A stretch of DNA of 64,000 bases from JANXQG01 sp963804375. GTDB taxonomy: Bacteria > Planctomycetota > Planctomycetia > Pirellulales > Thermoguttaceae. The stretch's first letter is position 1. The number at the start of each line of letters is the position of its first letter. The stretch spans positions 1-64,000 of the forward strand of contig CAWDQE010000011.1 of assembly GCA_963804375.1 (NCBI GenBank). Direction: 5' to 3'. The notes under the pieces are model-generated. The model was not told the DNA's origin, made no database searches, and saw nothing but the letters and a program-made list of their open reading frames with translations. The position numbers were made by a program, and so were the translations under genes. Below are positions 29,141-38,330 of this stretch, in pieces.

Positions 29141-30580
29141 TTGAGCGACAACGGACACTCCCCTTCTCTGGCCTCCTCTCCACCGTCGTCAACGCTTCGC
29201 CGGCGGCGCCTGCACCGCTCAACGTACATCGTCGCAGCCCTGATCGGGATCGTCTTGTTGTTTGCGAGCCTCCCCGGTAGGCTCGTCGACAGCAGCGTCG
29301 ATAGCCGCGAAAACGTGCCCGCCGAGCCAGGCTGGTGGTACGTCGGCCACGGCTGGCCGTGGATGTTCTTGCGACGCAGCGTCGATTCGCAAACACTGAA
29401 CAACCTGTACGACAGCATTCGCTCGGTGAAGAAGCATGATTATCTGGCACCTGTTCGGCAGCCGTTCCTTTGGAAACTGTGCAGCAACGTCAGGCAGGTG
29501 TACTTCCTGGGCGCGCTGGGCGACATGGTTGCGGCATTCGCCATCTTACTCGTGGGTTCGGCGCTTTTCGAGGCTTGGCGGCGGCGCCGCAGGCGACTAT
29601 TCCAGTTCTATCTCGTCGAGCTTCTGGCCTTGGTTACTCTTGCGGCAGTGCTGCTCTCATGGCTTGCCGTCGAAATCCGCGAACGGGAGGAAGAGCGCCG
29701 GGCGCTGTGCGAGATGACCAGGACCAACGACGCGGAGCATTACAGCGCCGTGCACTATGAACTAAGCCTTGCCGGACCCCACTGGATCCGGCAACTCGTC
29801 GGAGACTGGCCCTTTTCGATCTTCGACCGCGCGATCGGGTTCTCGGTAGCGGGCCCGCCCGACAGTGGATTTGGGGTCATCAAGTACCTGAATCATGCGG
29901 CCACTTTTGATCGGCCTCAGGAGCTTGTGCACTTGCGGCACCTTCGCTTCGTTGACTTCGACGACCAGTACCGGGAGTTGATCCCCATCCTCCGCTTCCT
30001 GCCGCGACCGGATCGGATCGAAAGCCTGTCCTTCGTAGCGATCGACGACGACAAGTTGCTTCAACTTCAGCGCTTCACCAACCTGCGTCGGTTGAGCATT
30101 TCTTTCAGGGAATCGCAGCGATTTTCAGACCGCAGCGTCGCCGCGTTGGGAGGGCTTGCGAAGCTTGAAGAGTTGGACCTTTCGCAGGGCAATATCGACA
30201 ACGCATGGTTCGATCACCTGGGGCGGCTCCGAGAGCTCCGGTGGCTGAGACTCGCGGGTCCCAGAGGTTTCACGGACAATCTCGCCGGAAGGAGACGCTT
30301 TACCGACGCGGGCATACGCCATCTATCCCAATTGCGACAACTCCGCCACCTGGACCTCTGTTCGACGAAACTCTCCGACGCCGGTCTCGAGCATTTGTCG
30401 GGGCTGGCGAGTTTGGAAGAGTTCGATATCGGCTCCACGCACGTTACGGCTTCGGGCCTTCGGCACTTGAAACACCTTGCGTCGTTGAAGAAGTTGAGCC
30501 TTCCTTCTGAGTTGGCGGGCAGCGAGGCGCTCAAGGAGTTACAGACCGCGCTGCCAAAGTGCGAAATACTCTGTTACTGA
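29141..30580 (+). CDS. Membrane-anchored LRR protein (family copy 2)
   Basis: 479 residues if the TTG at 29141 is the start; no upstream ATG keeps the frame and the next in-frame ATG at 29362 would remove the first membrane helix. Membrane helices at ~28-46 (IVAALIGIVLLFASL), ~126-146 and ~157-178 (LFQFYLVELLALVTL, a divergent family signature). LRRs span ~280-470 with ITDAGL-type units such as LSDAGLEHLSGLASL. Tail LQTALPKCEILCY matches the family C-terminus. Extended -10-like TACAAT at 29012 lies in its leader. Confidence 0.75.
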   Translation: MSDNGHSPSLASSPPSSTLRRRRLHRSTYIVAALIGIVLLFASLPGRLVDSSVDSRENVPAEPGWWYVGHGWPWMFLRRSVDSQTLNNLYDSIRSVKKHDYLAPVRQPFLWKLCSNVRQVYFLGALGDMVAAFAILLVGSALFEAWRRRRRRLFQFYLVELLALVTLAAVLLSWLAVEIREREEERRALCEMTRTNDAEHYSAVHYELSLAGPHWIRQLVGDWPFSIFDRAIGFSVAGPPDSGFGVIKYLNHAATFDRPQELVHLRHLRFVDFDDQYRELIPILRFLPRPDRIESLSFVAIDDDKLLQLQRFTNLRRLSISFRESQRFSDRSVAALGGLAKLEELDLSQGNIDNAWFDHLGRLRELRWLRLAGPRGFTDNLAGRRRFTDAGIRHLSQLRQLRHLDLCSTKLSDAGLEHLSGLASLEEFDIGSTHVTASGLRHLKHLASLKKLSLPSELAGSEALKELQTALPKCEILCY

Positions 30581-30637
30581 CGGTAGTGGTTGGATCTAGT
30601 TTAGTCTCGCGGCGATTAGCCAAGTAGCCCGCATGCC

Positions 30638-31090
30638 ATGAGTCTTCCTGAACCCCAACCCGCCGCACCGCCGCCCCCTCCGCCCTTCCAATTCCGCCTC
30701 AGGACCTTGCTCCTGCTGTTCGTGGTGCTGGGGTCGTCGCTGGTGGTGTTCGGAGGCTGGGGGATCGTGGTTTTCGGGCTGGTAGTGGGGCTGGCAATCT
30801 ACCTTTATCGAGCCAAGTCGTACAGGCTTCTGATACTTTTTTTATTGGTTTCGCTTATACCACTAATCGATATTATTGGTATGCTCGATTCGCTGTTGCA
30901 GCCTGCTATCGCTGCTGCATGTCAGGCAGGCGGGCAACCGAACTGGTCAAACATCGCCGCGTTGGCCGTTCTGCACTGGCCCAACATCGCCGCGCTGGCC
31001 GTGTGGCTTGTGTCGGTCGGTGTGCTGCTGATCGGGGCGGTGAGGAGCAGGAAAGCACGGTCGCTTCCGCCACCACCACCCGCGTGCTGA
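30638..31090 (+). CDS. Small membrane protein sharing the LRR family's anchor
   Basis: 150 residues. Begins MSLPEPQPAAPPPPPPFQFRLRTLLLLFVV: a Pro-rich leader then the FQF-x-x-RTLL anchor of the LRR family, but the LRR domain is absent. Four hydrophobic segments in total, and a Pro-rich C-terminus. The start context (ATGAG...GAACCCCAACCC) is nearly the same as that of the LRR genes at 37659 and 42912. It may be a truncated or minimal family member. Confidence 0.65.
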   Translation: MSLPEPQPAAPPPPPPFQFRLRTLLLLFVVLGSSLVVFGGWGIVVFGLVVGLAIYLYRAKSYRLLILFLLVSLIPLIDIIGMLDSLLQPAIAAACQAGGQPNWSNIAALAVLHWPNIAALAVWLVSVGVLLIGAVRSRKARSLPPPPPAC

Positions 31091-31160
31091 GGTCGCTGTC
31101 TGGATTTGTGCCCTTCGACGGCCCGCGAGGAATGCGTAGATCCGAACGTGATCGCTGGCA

Positions 31161-31190
31161 AAGCCCCCTGCCGAAGCAAGGGGCTTTTTT
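31161..31190 (+). terminator. Rho-independent terminator
   Basis: AAGCCCC...GGGGCTT stem with inner GC...GC pairing and six T residues. It closes the transcript of the small membrane protein ending at 31090. Confidence 0.7.
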
Positions 31191-31306
31191 CATGCGCTGG
31201 CATGGCCCCTTGCTGCGCTCTTGCAATGGGCAGGGTGGGGAACTACGCTATAGGATGGTCCCGCTTCATTGCTCTGCCTACAAATTCTAGCTTTAGGAAA
31301 CGAATC

Positions 31307-32501
31307 ATGCTCGACAAGACAATGGCACGCGGTTTGCTGACGATAGCGATTGTATTGGGCATGGGTGTCGGCAGTGCTTGGAGTCAGATTCGCTATACCG
31401 TGACCGACCTGGGCACACTTGGCGGAACGGCAAGCGTAGCAACTTGCATCAATAGTAGTGGACAAGTCGCAGGTTACTCCTTGGACAACAGCGGTAATCA
31501 GCAAGCGTTTCTGTTCAGCGGTGGAAGTCTGCATGCCTTGGGTAACCTTGGCGGCTTAAATAGCTGGGCCAGCGCAATTAACGATGTCGGACAAATCACG
31601 GGCTTTGGCAGTAACAGCCGCGGATATCTGCATGCCTATCTCTATAGCAGCGGAACGATGCAGGACTTGGGAGTTCCTCCCGGCGGTGTATGGACCGAGG
31701 CGTTTGGCATCAACAACGATGCACAGGTCGTGGGGGGAATTGGCACGGGATTGGGCTTTCTATATAGCGGCGGAACGATGCAATCTCTGGGCACCCTTGG
31801 CGGCGGTTTAAGCGAGGCGTATAGCATCAATAATATCGGTGAGATAGTGGGCGATGCTGAGCAGTAGTGCCGGTCTCATACACGCATTCCTATTGACCAG
31901 TGGTACGATGCAGGATCTCGGGACACTGGGTGGTCAGCGGAGCGAGGCCAACAGCATCAATGACCACGACCAGATCGTGGGCTGGGCTTACGACATCGGC
32001 GGCCTTGAACGCGCCTTCGTCTTTAGCGGTGGAACCATGCAGGGCTTAGGCACTCTTTCCGGCTATGCGTATGAAAGCGATGCCCTCGACGTTAACAATT
32101 TGGGGCAGATCGTGGGCTGGGCCGAGAACGCTAACCTTCTTCAACGGGCGTTCCTCTACGACGATGATGCGATAACGGACCTGAACGGCTTGATCGATTC
32201 TTCGTCGAAATGGACTTTGGTGCAGGCAACTGCCATTAACGACACGGGCCAAATTGTGGGCTGGGGCACCAATCCTAATGGGCGGAACGATGCCTTCCTG
32301 CTGACGCCAATTCCCGAACCCTCCACACTTGCTCTGCTGGGCTCGGCATTGCTGGCGATTGGCGTAGCATATTTGCGGCGACGTAGGCCGCCATCGCTCG
32401 CCATTGCCCAACCCTCCGAAGAAGATTGCAGCGGGGGCGTTGTGCCGTTCCCGTCGCTCGCTCTCGCGCCACCCGCTGTCGTGGCTCCCTGGCCGTCCTA
32501 A
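31307..32501 (+). CDS. HAF-repeat protein with PEP-CTERM signal (frame break near 31862)
   Basis: ATG at 31307 with AGGAA upstream, signal peptide ending GVGSAWSQ. Repeats of the HAF type (YTVTDLGTLGG..., INxxGQVxGxxxxxxxxxHAFLxxxGxMxDLGTLGG) run through both frames. The first frame stops at 31867, the second picks up in mid-repeat at ~31860, so one base is missing near there. C-terminal PEPSTLALLG, hydrophobic helix and RRRR form a PEP-CTERM exosortase sorting signal, followed by an unusual 35-residue tail. Exported surface protein; HAF repeats probably make a beta-propeller. Confidence 0.75.
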
Positions 32502-32705
32502 AGCGCGTGCTTGTCCCCCAGGCGCCGGAACACCCCAACCCGCGACCTTCGATCCTACGCGCTCTGGGGGCCCTTCTGGAGCTTGCCGGTTCCGATCGTG
32601 AGGCCGAGGGGCGATATGCGCCGACGCGTCCGCGAAGCGGCTTTTGTGGACTAGCCCGCCTTATGCAACTCCAATGCTCCGGAGTTCCTCAATGCTCTCC
32701 ATGTC

Positions 32706-32713
32706 GGGCATTC
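32706..32713. repeat. IS66 target-site duplication, left
   Basis: GGGCATTC, repeated at 35541-35548 directly after the right inverted repeat. 8 bp is the duplication length known for IS66-family elements. Confidence 0.65.
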
Positions 32714-32826
32714 GTGAGCGTACGTGACTGCCATCCGCCAGTTCCCCGGCAGGGGCGCGTTTCCGGGTGTAGTGTTGAGGGGGACCGACGTTCGGCCCCG
32801 CCTTTTTCACACTTGGGAGTGGGAAC

Positions 32827-33213
32827 ATGACGGGTTCAGGGGATGCAGAGAAACGACGGGCGTGGCAGGCGAGGTTTGCAAGATATCGTTCCAGCGGCCT
32901 TTCTGTGGCCCGGTTCTGCGAGCGAGAGCGGGTGTCGACGAACAATTTTTACTATTGGGCCAAGCGATTGAGACCGGCCTCGGCCACAGTGCCACCACGC
33001 AGCGAACAAGCGTTGCCGGCCGGCCGCGCTTCGGCCACGCCCACAACAGCCCGCCACGGGCGGCAAGCCGTGGTGCGTTTCCGTTGGAAGACCGGCATGG
33101 AGGTCTGGGTTCCGGCGGACTGCCTGGAGGCAATCCGTTGCCTCGCCAACTGCTTTGCCAAGGCCGGCGAGCAGCGCGGCGGGGCGTTCCAGGAAGTGGT
33201 CGTCAGGGCGTAA
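32827..33213 (+). CDS. tnpA: IS66 accessory protein TnpA
   Basis: 128 residues. KRRAWQARFARYRSSGLSVARFCERERVSTNNFYYWAKRL is the standard HTH of IS66 first ORFs. GGGAGTGGGA precedes the ATG. A C-terminal beta-rich part (VRFRWKTGMEVWVPADCLEAI) is also typical. Required with TnpB for full transposition in studied relatives, although its biochemical role is unclear. Confidence 0.85.
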   Translation: MTGSGDAEKRRAWQARFARYRSSGLSVARFCERERVSTNNFYYWAKRLRPASATVPPRSEQALPAGRASATPTTARHGRQAVVRFRWKTGMEVWVPADCLEAIRCLANCFAKAGEQRGGAFQEVVVRA

Positions 33214-33229
33214 GCGGAGAATCACGGCC

Positions 33230-33631
33230 GTGCTCTCCTCCACGCTGCTGTCTCCCTTGGGACAGACCAAGATCTACCTCTATGCCAAGCCGGCCGACAT
33301 GCGGAAGAGCTTTGACGGGCTGCACGCGATCGTACAGTCGGAATTCCGCCGCGACATCCGTGCCGGCGACGTGTTCGTGTTTCTCAACCGCCGCCGGGAT
33401 CGGATCAAGCTGATCCACTGGGATCGGGACGGCATGGCGATCTGGATGAAGCGGTTGGAACGCGGCACCTTCCAGAGACCGCGGTGTCCGCCGGAGGCCG
33501 CGCAGTTGGAGATCGACGCCACCGATCTGGCGCTGTTGCTCTCGGGGATCGAACTGACGAGCGTGAAACGCCGGCCGCGCTACGCGCCGGAGGCGGCCAG
33601 TCGCAGAAGCCCGCAGCCGGTTGGTGCGTAA
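33230..33631 (+). CDS. tnpB: IS66 accessory protein TnpB (Orf2)
   Basis: 133 residues from the GTG at 33230, 14 nt after tnpA. Signature IYLYAKPADMRKSFDGLHAIV, DVFVFLNRRRDRIKLIHWDRDGMAIWMKRLE is diagnostic of IS66 Orf2. The open frame extends upstream to 33155 but overlaps tnpA. Confidence 0.9.
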   Translation: MLSSTLLSPLGQTKIYLYAKPADMRKSFDGLHAIVQSEFRRDIRAGDVFVFLNRRRDRIKLIHWDRDGMAIWMKRLERGTFQRPRCPPEAAQLEIDATDLALLLSGIELTSVKRRPRYAPEAASRRSPQPVGA

Positions 33632-33733
33632 ACGAGCGCCTGCCGATCGCGTCGTGACAAATAGTTTCGGAATTATTCCGATTTGCATGGATATGCTCTT
33701 GTGCTTGCGGACGATCATGGTATCATTGATTCC

Positions 33734-35497
33734 ATGACGATCAGCGAGCTTCCCCACGATATCGAGAATTGCCATGCGTCGCTGCAAAGGCAGGCGGCGA
33801 CGATCGCTTCGCTTGAGGCAACCATTGCTTCGCTTGAGGCAACGATCGCATCGCAGGCCGGGAATCTCGAAGAGCTCACGACCGAGATGGAGAAGATGCG
33901 GAAGCTCTTGAGCCATCTCGTCAACGGCCATCGCAGCGAGAAACGGATCCTCCCGGCCGAGAACCAGGCCATTCTGCCCTTCGAGAACAGCGAGGAGTTC
34001 CAGGCGGCCCGGGCAGAAGCGGAGGCCCAGGCCGCCACGATCGTGCAGACCTACACGGTCAAACGGACCGCCGCCAGGAAGAAGCGGGACGAATCGCTGC
34101 CCGCGCATCTGCCGCGAAGAGAAGAGATCGTCGAAGCGGATGAGACGTTAAAGAATTGCGCGACGCACGGCGAGCGGAAAGTGATCGGCTATGACAAGAC
34201 CGAGACGCTGATCTACGAACCGCCGAAGCTGTACGTACTGGCCAAGCTGTATCCGAAGTTTGCCTGCGAGGGCCATCCCGACTGCGGCATCGCCTCTCCG
34301 CCGCGTCCGACTTCGCTGGTGGAAGGCGACCGTTACGACACCAGTGTGGCCGCGGCGGTAGTCGATGCCAAGTGGTTCCAACACCTGCCGATCTACCGGC
34401 ACCAGGACCTCTTCGCCAGCAGCGGCTGGACGCCCAGCCGCTCGACGCTGCTGAACCTGGTGGGCCAGGTTGATTTCGTGACCATGCCGCTGGTGGTGTA
34501 CATGACTCGCCTGGTGCAGCAGGACGTGGGCGTCGGCATCGACGACACCAGTTGCCGCATGCTCCTGCCGAGGGATCCGCCGCTGGCCGTTCCCGGCGAT
34601 GCGAAGAGCCTGCGTCTGGCGGAGAAGATCGCCGAGACGCGGGCCAAGGGCGACTCGAGTCTGCTGGCGAAGATGTGGGGCTACATGGGGCTCTACTCGG
34701 CGCCGTACAACATCTTCGACTTCCGCGTATCGCGGCACCGCGACGGGCCGGACGACTTCTTCCGCAACAGCCGCTGCACTGTGCAAGGAGATTGCTTCTC
34801 GGGCAACTTGAGCGTCGTGATTCACAGCGACGACCGCTTGACGTTCTCCGCCTGCTGGTCGCACGCGCGGCGCAAGGTGGTGGAGGCCGAGACGTACCCC
34901 AAGGAATGCGAAGTGCTGCTGGGCATGATCCAGGCGTTGTACGACATCGAGACCCGCGGGAAGGACCTTTCCTGGCAAGACCGTCAGACGCTGCGCGAGC
35001 GGGAATCGACGGTGGTGCTGGAGGCGATCCGCGGTTGGCTGGACACCAGGCCCTTGCAGGACGTGTTGCCCAAGAGCGACTTCGCGGAGGCGTTGCGGTA
35101 CATCCGCAACCACTGGAAGGAGCTCAACGTCTACGTGCGGGACGGCCGCATCCCGATCGACAACAATCTGGTCGAGCAGTTGATGAAGCAGGTGGCGATG
35201 GGCCGCAAGGCGTGGCTGTTCGTCTGCAGCATGGCGGGAGGCGAGCAGAGCGCGCGGATGATGACGCTTGTGAGCAGTGCGCGGCGGCACGACCTGGACG
35301 TCCGGACCTATCTCAAGGACGTGCTGGACCAGTTGCTGGCGGGCTGCACCGATTACCACCGGCTGCTGCCGGATGTCTGGAAGCAAAGCCATCCGGAGGC
35401 GGTCCGACAGTACCGGGTGGAAGAGCGTCGGGACAAGGCCGAGCGGAAGCAGCTCGAAGCCGCCCGGCGCCGTCTGGCCGCCCGCCGCTCCCCCTGA
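33734..35497 (+). CDS. tnpC: IS66 transposase TnpC (DDE)
   Basis: 587 residues from ATG 33734; an alternative ATG at 33683 adds 17 residues. N-terminal heptads (TIASLEATIASLEATIAS) form a leucine-zipper-like coil, then the zinc-finger/linker region (CATHGERKVIGYDKTE..., ACEGHPDCGI). DDE domain: VGIDDTSCRML (first Asp), HSDDRLTFSACWSHARRKV (second Asp region) and IDNNLVEQLMKQVAMGRKAWLF (Glu). Full length and uninterrupted. Confidence 0.92.
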   Translation: MTISELPHDIENCHASLQRQAATIASLEATIASLEATIASQAGNLEELTTEMEKMRKLLSHLVNGHRSEKRILPAENQAILPFENSEEFQAARAEAEAQAATIVQTYTVKRTAARKKRDESLPAHLPRREEIVEADETLKNCATHGERKVIGYDKTETLIYEPPKLYVLAKLYPKFACEGHPDCGIASPPRPTSLVEGDRYDTSVAAAVVDAKWFQHLPIYRHQDLFASSGWTPSRSTLLNLVGQVDFVTMPLVVYMTRLVQQDVGVGIDDTSCRMLLPRDPPLAVPGDAKSLRLAEKIAETRAKGDSSLLAKMWGYMGLYSAPYNIFDFRVSRHRDGPDDFFRNSRCTVQGDCFSGNLSVVIHSDDRLTFSACWSHARRKVVEAETYPKECEVLLGMIQALYDIETRGKDLSWQDRQTLRERESTVVLEAIRGWLDTRPLQDVLPKSDFAEALRYIRNHWKELNVYVRDGRIPIDNNLVEQLMKQVAMGRKAWLFVCSMAGGEQSARMMTLVSSARRHDLDVRTYLKDVLDQLLAGCTDYHRLLPDVWKQSHPEAVRQYRVEERRDKAERKQLEAARRRLAARRSP

Positions 35498-35540
35498 CGC
35501 CCCGGCCCCCCGGCCGGACATGGTGCTGCTGACCGCTCGC

Positions 35541-35548
35541 GGGCATTC
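35541..35548. repeat. IS66 target-site duplication, right
   Basis: GGGCATTC, matching 32706-32713, adjacent to the right inverted repeat. Confidence 0.65.
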
Positions 35549-35592
35549 GGCGGATCGCTTCGTCCTCGCTACGCACCGCGACATCGTCGCTT

Positions 35593-36558
35593 TCAAAGCT
35601 CAAATGGCGGGCGCGATTCCTCCAGGTCCTGCCAGAATCTGGCGTTCACATCCGGGCAGAACGCTTCCAGCGATGCCTTCAACCGCTCTACCTTGCTTTG
35701 CAAAATCTCATCGGACGCCAGACGCGCCTCCATGCGAGCTGGTTCGGTGAGCAAATGGGCAAAGATCTCCGCCTGGTCCTCTTCCGCCGCGCTCATTGAG
35801 TATTGATTGAGGAATCCGCTGCCCCACTCTTCCGCCGGCATGACCCAGAACGTCTGGTCCGTTCCTTCGTTCACCCGTAGGCCGCCGGGGCCATAGACGA
35901 AATCCGGTCGGTTGAGTCCAGCCCAGTCACGGTCGCCAAAATGGCCGAATTGCCGACGTTGGACGCAATGGTAGAACTCGTGATGAATGGTCTTTCTCAC
36001 GTCCTCCGTGTCGTCTCTGTCTGAGGTAACAGACAAATACAAATCGCCATTACCTCCGTTCGGTATGCCGCCTGTCGGTCTGTGCGAGAAGTAGAGCGGC
36101 TCGGAACCCTTGATTCGAGATTGAGCGCGTTTCCCTGCGCGAGGATTCGGCTTCTGTGAACGAAATAGCTCTCCGCAAAGAACAACCCGTATCAATGTCG
36201 GCCGTACCAGACGTGGCGGATAGAGGCCAAATTCTTCGGCAAACAGCGGAATATACCAGGTTGCCTGCTCGCTTGTCGCTGGTTCACCTTCGATGCCCGT
36301 CAAATACTGCCCATGCTCCAACCAGATGCAGAACGGTTCGCCCGGCACCGCAACATCAATGGAATAGCGGGCATTCAGATCGTCGAGTGTGGCAGTCACG
36401 TCGTCTGGCAGCGAAAGGGGAGCAAACCGCGGGGCCTCGAATTCAGTCTTCATCTTCATGTCCCGATTGAAGAGACGCGTCAGCGCGTGGATTGCGTTCA
36501 TCAGGATGCGAGCCATAATGGTGCCAAAGGTGGCCGCAGCCACCCCCATAGTGTCCAT
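35593..36558 (-). CDS. Putative zinc metallopeptidase (HExxH)
   Basis: 321 residues from MDTMGVAAATFG at 36558. The motif IHHEFYHCVQ contains HEFYH, an HExxH zinc site; ~55 residues downstream AEEDQAEIFAHLL could supply the third ligand (gluzincin-like arrangement). No clear signal peptide, although residues 1-25 are weakly hydrophobic. Resembles uncharacterised planctomycete proteins annotated as putative zinc-binding peptidases; substrate unknown. A near-palindrome CCATAC..GTATGG at 36575-36588 precedes the start and may be an operator. Confidence 0.6.
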   Translation of the reverse strand: MDTMGVAAATFGTIMARILMNAIHALTRLFNRDMKMKTEFEAPRFAPLSLPDDVTATLDDLNARYSIDVAVPGEPFCIWLEHGQYLTGIEGEPATSEQATWYIPLFAEEFGLYPPRLVRPTLIRVVLCGELFRSQKPNPRAGKRAQSRIKGSEPLYFSHRPTGGIPNGGNGDLYLSVTSDRDDTEDVRKTIHHEFYHCVQRRQFGHFGDRDWAGLNRPDFVYGPGGLRVNEGTDQTFWVMPAEEWGSGFLNQYSMSAAEEDQAEIFAHLLTEPARMEARLASDEILQSKVERLKASLEAFCPDVNARFWQDLEESRPPFEL

Positions 36559-36826
36559 GCCTGGCCTCAATCTGCCATACTCGTATGGTCAACGGTTCCT
36601 TAGCAACATCCGTCCACACAGCCGGCCCTCAAGCGCCGACGTGCCCTCGCTGAAATGACCAGCGACCAGTATTGTAGCATGCCACGGACGCGTCAACTAC
36701 GGGCCGGCTGAGCAAACCGAAAGCACGACCGAGCGGTCTCTGCGCGACCCTTCGACAGCTCGCCCCTGACGCGCACGCAGGGGGCTGGAAACGTCAACGC
36801 ATAGGGCAGCGAGAAGGGCCCTCGAT

Positions 36827-37013
36827 ATGCGCGGCCAAGTACGCTCCGCCCCGCAGCGTACCCGTCACGATCGAAAGAGCTGGCTGCGGATGCGCGGCCA
36901 AGCATCCTCTGCCCAGCCACGCCCACCACGATCGACAGGGCTCGGCCCTGGATGCGGGGCCGAGGTCTCGGGGAGCGCGTAGGGCGACGGGTAGCAAGCT
37001 GGCACAGCGCCCG
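36827..37013. repeat. Tandem repeats of ~62 bp (three degenerate units)
   Basis: Units begin ATGCGCGGCCAAG (36827), ATGCGCGGCCAAG (36890) and ATGCGGGGCCGAG (36952), each ending around CGATCGA...GGGCTCGG-like sequence. A minus-strand open frame here merely reflects the repeats (QGRALSIVVGVAGQ-type units). The rest of the gap 36589-37221 shows nothing I can assign. Confidence 0.5.
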
Positions 37014-37221
37014 CGACAATCGTGGCTCTGGGCCGACTTATGGCCCTGCCAGCGAGCCGCCGTTCAGGACAAAATGACCGTAATCGCGTCTCCGCGCTCC
37101 GTGGCTACTCATCGAAGCGAATGTCGGTTAGCAAACCACGTGCCGTTCGCTGGCCTTCGTCCCCGGATCATCTGGACGATTTCCCTGCGTCAATCCCTGG
37201 CCACCAGCCCGAACCATGCCT

Positions 37222-37572
37222 CTAGCGGTCTGCTGGTGAAGCCCCATTCGACGCAGCAGTTTCCAGCGAAGGCAACTCAGGATGGATGGCAAACTCTGGC
37301 AAGCCGTGGTCTGACAATTCCACCGTGCCAACCAGCCAGCGACGGATCTGGTCGGCGATTTCGGTGGCCGTGGCTTCTGGGAGCTTTGCCGATTGCTTGC
37401 CGTTCCTTCGGACCCAGAACCGCTGGTTGAAGGGGTTGCGGACCAGCTCGATGCGGTGGGTTTTGCCTCCTCGGCGTTTCAAGCTGATGCGGAAATCTGC
37501 TGGCAGTCGTGGCACGGGACACCCCCCTAATGACGTAAGTTCGGAATGCGAATTTGGCCCTGGATTTGCCAT
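37222..37572 (-). CDS. Small hypothetical protein
   Basis: 116 residues. FRISLKRRGGKTHRIELVRNPFNQRFWVRRNGKQSAKLPEATATEIADQIRRWLVG reads like a small alpha/beta domain with basic face. No family recognised. It precedes the cassette array but on the opposite strand, so it is probably not a cassette. Confidence 0.45.
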   Translation of the reverse strand: MANPGPNSHSELTSLGGCPVPRLPADFRISLKRRGGKTHRIELVRNPFNQRFWVRRNGKQSAKLPEATATEIADQIRRWLVGTVELSDHGLPEFAIHPELPSLETAASNGASPADR

Positions 37573-37658
37573 AAGTACCGGCGAGACAGTATACTACGGC
37601 AAGCGGCGAAAAACTTAGTGTCAAGTAGAACGCCGTTGGCGGCGACGACCAAGATGCC

Positions 37659-38225
37659 ATGAGCGTAGCAGAACCACCACCCGTCGCGTCGAAGCCCAAA
37701 CTCCGCTGGTTCCAATTCAGTCTGCGGACCCTGCTGGTCGTCGTCACGCTCTGTGCTATAGCGTGTAGCTGGTATGCTTCCGTAATGAAGAGAGTCTGGC
37801 GGCAACGAGCGGCAGTAGATGCGATTAACGAGATGCATGGGGCGGTGATGTTGGAGAACGGCTTTTCCGGCCCGGCATGGTTGCGGAGTATACTTGGGGA
37901 TGATTTCTTTAGTCAGGACATTTCCGTGGGTCTAGGAGGCCCCAAAGTGACGAATGCTGGGCTTGAACAACTGGGAGAATTGAGCCAGGTCACAAACCTC
38001 TGGATTAACGAAAGCAATGTCACGGATGCGGGACTAAAGAGTCTGAAACGTTTGAACGGACTCCGAAAGTTGAACCTTTACCGAGCCGACAACATCACCG
38101 ATGCTGGACTAGAGCATCTCATGGGAATGACGCAACTCCGAGAATTGGTCCTAGGACACGCCATCACGGACGACGCGGTGAAGAAACTCCAGCAGGCATT
38201 GCCAAACTGCAAGATAACCAGATAG
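37659..38225 (+). CDS. Membrane-anchored LRR protein (family copy 3; cassette gene)
   Basis: 188 residues. Starts MSVAEPPPVASKPKLRW then the anchor FQFSLRTLLVVVTLCAIACSW (residues ~19-39). About four LRRs follow, with VTNAGLEQLGELSQV, VTDAGLKSLKRLNGL and ITDAGLEHLMGMTQL. Tail LQQALPNCKITR. It begins 19 nt after GTTGGCGG (37635) and is followed by attC-like site B. Shortest of the LRR copies with an intact domain. Confidence 0.8.
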   Translation: MSVAEPPPVASKPKLRWFQFSLRTLLVVVTLCAIACSWYASVMKRVWRQRAAVDAINEMHGAVMLENGFSGPAWLRSILGDDFFSQDISVGLGGPKVTNAGLEQLGELSQVTNLWINESNVTDAGLKSLKRLNGLRKLNLYRADNITDAGLEHLMGMTQLRELVLGHAITDDAVKKLQQALPNCKITR

Positions 38226-38226
38226 C

Positions 38227-38294
38227 CGCCAACCCAGTCCATTTGCAGAGTCGCTTCGCGACCGCCTGCGGCGGCAAATAGACCTACCGCTGGC
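38227..38294 (+). repeat. attC-like site B
   Basis: GCCAACC at 38227 opens the site just 2 nt after the LRR stop. The centre is GTCGCTTCGCGAC and the closing core is GCTGGCC (38288-38294), a degenerate GTTGGCC. Followed 36 nt later by the TPR gene. Confidence 0.45.
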
Positions 38295-38330
38295 CGCACG
38301 AGCGAACTCGTCAAACTCGAAGGGAAAGCC

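Larger units (their letters stand above)
32714..35540 (+). mobile_element. IS66-family insertion sequence, ~2.83 kb
   Basis: Three genes in the order tnpA-tnpB-tnpC fill the element. Terminal inverted repeats begin GTGAGCG (left) and GCGAGCG (right, on the complement), with a further match CCAT at positions 18-21. An 8-bp direct repeat GGGCATTC flanks both ends. Length and coding layout are normal for the family. All three frames are open, so it may be active. Confidence 0.75.

Noticed and set aside
32714..35576. Alternative right end of the IS66 element at 35576 based on a GGCGGAT match.
   Set aside because: The 35540 end gives a better terminal match (GCGAGCG) and an exact 8-bp target duplication, the length expected for IS66.
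36693..37019. Minus-strand frame of 108 residues with internal repeats.
   Set aside because: It reflects the ~62-bp tandem DNA repeats and lacks a plausible start or domain.
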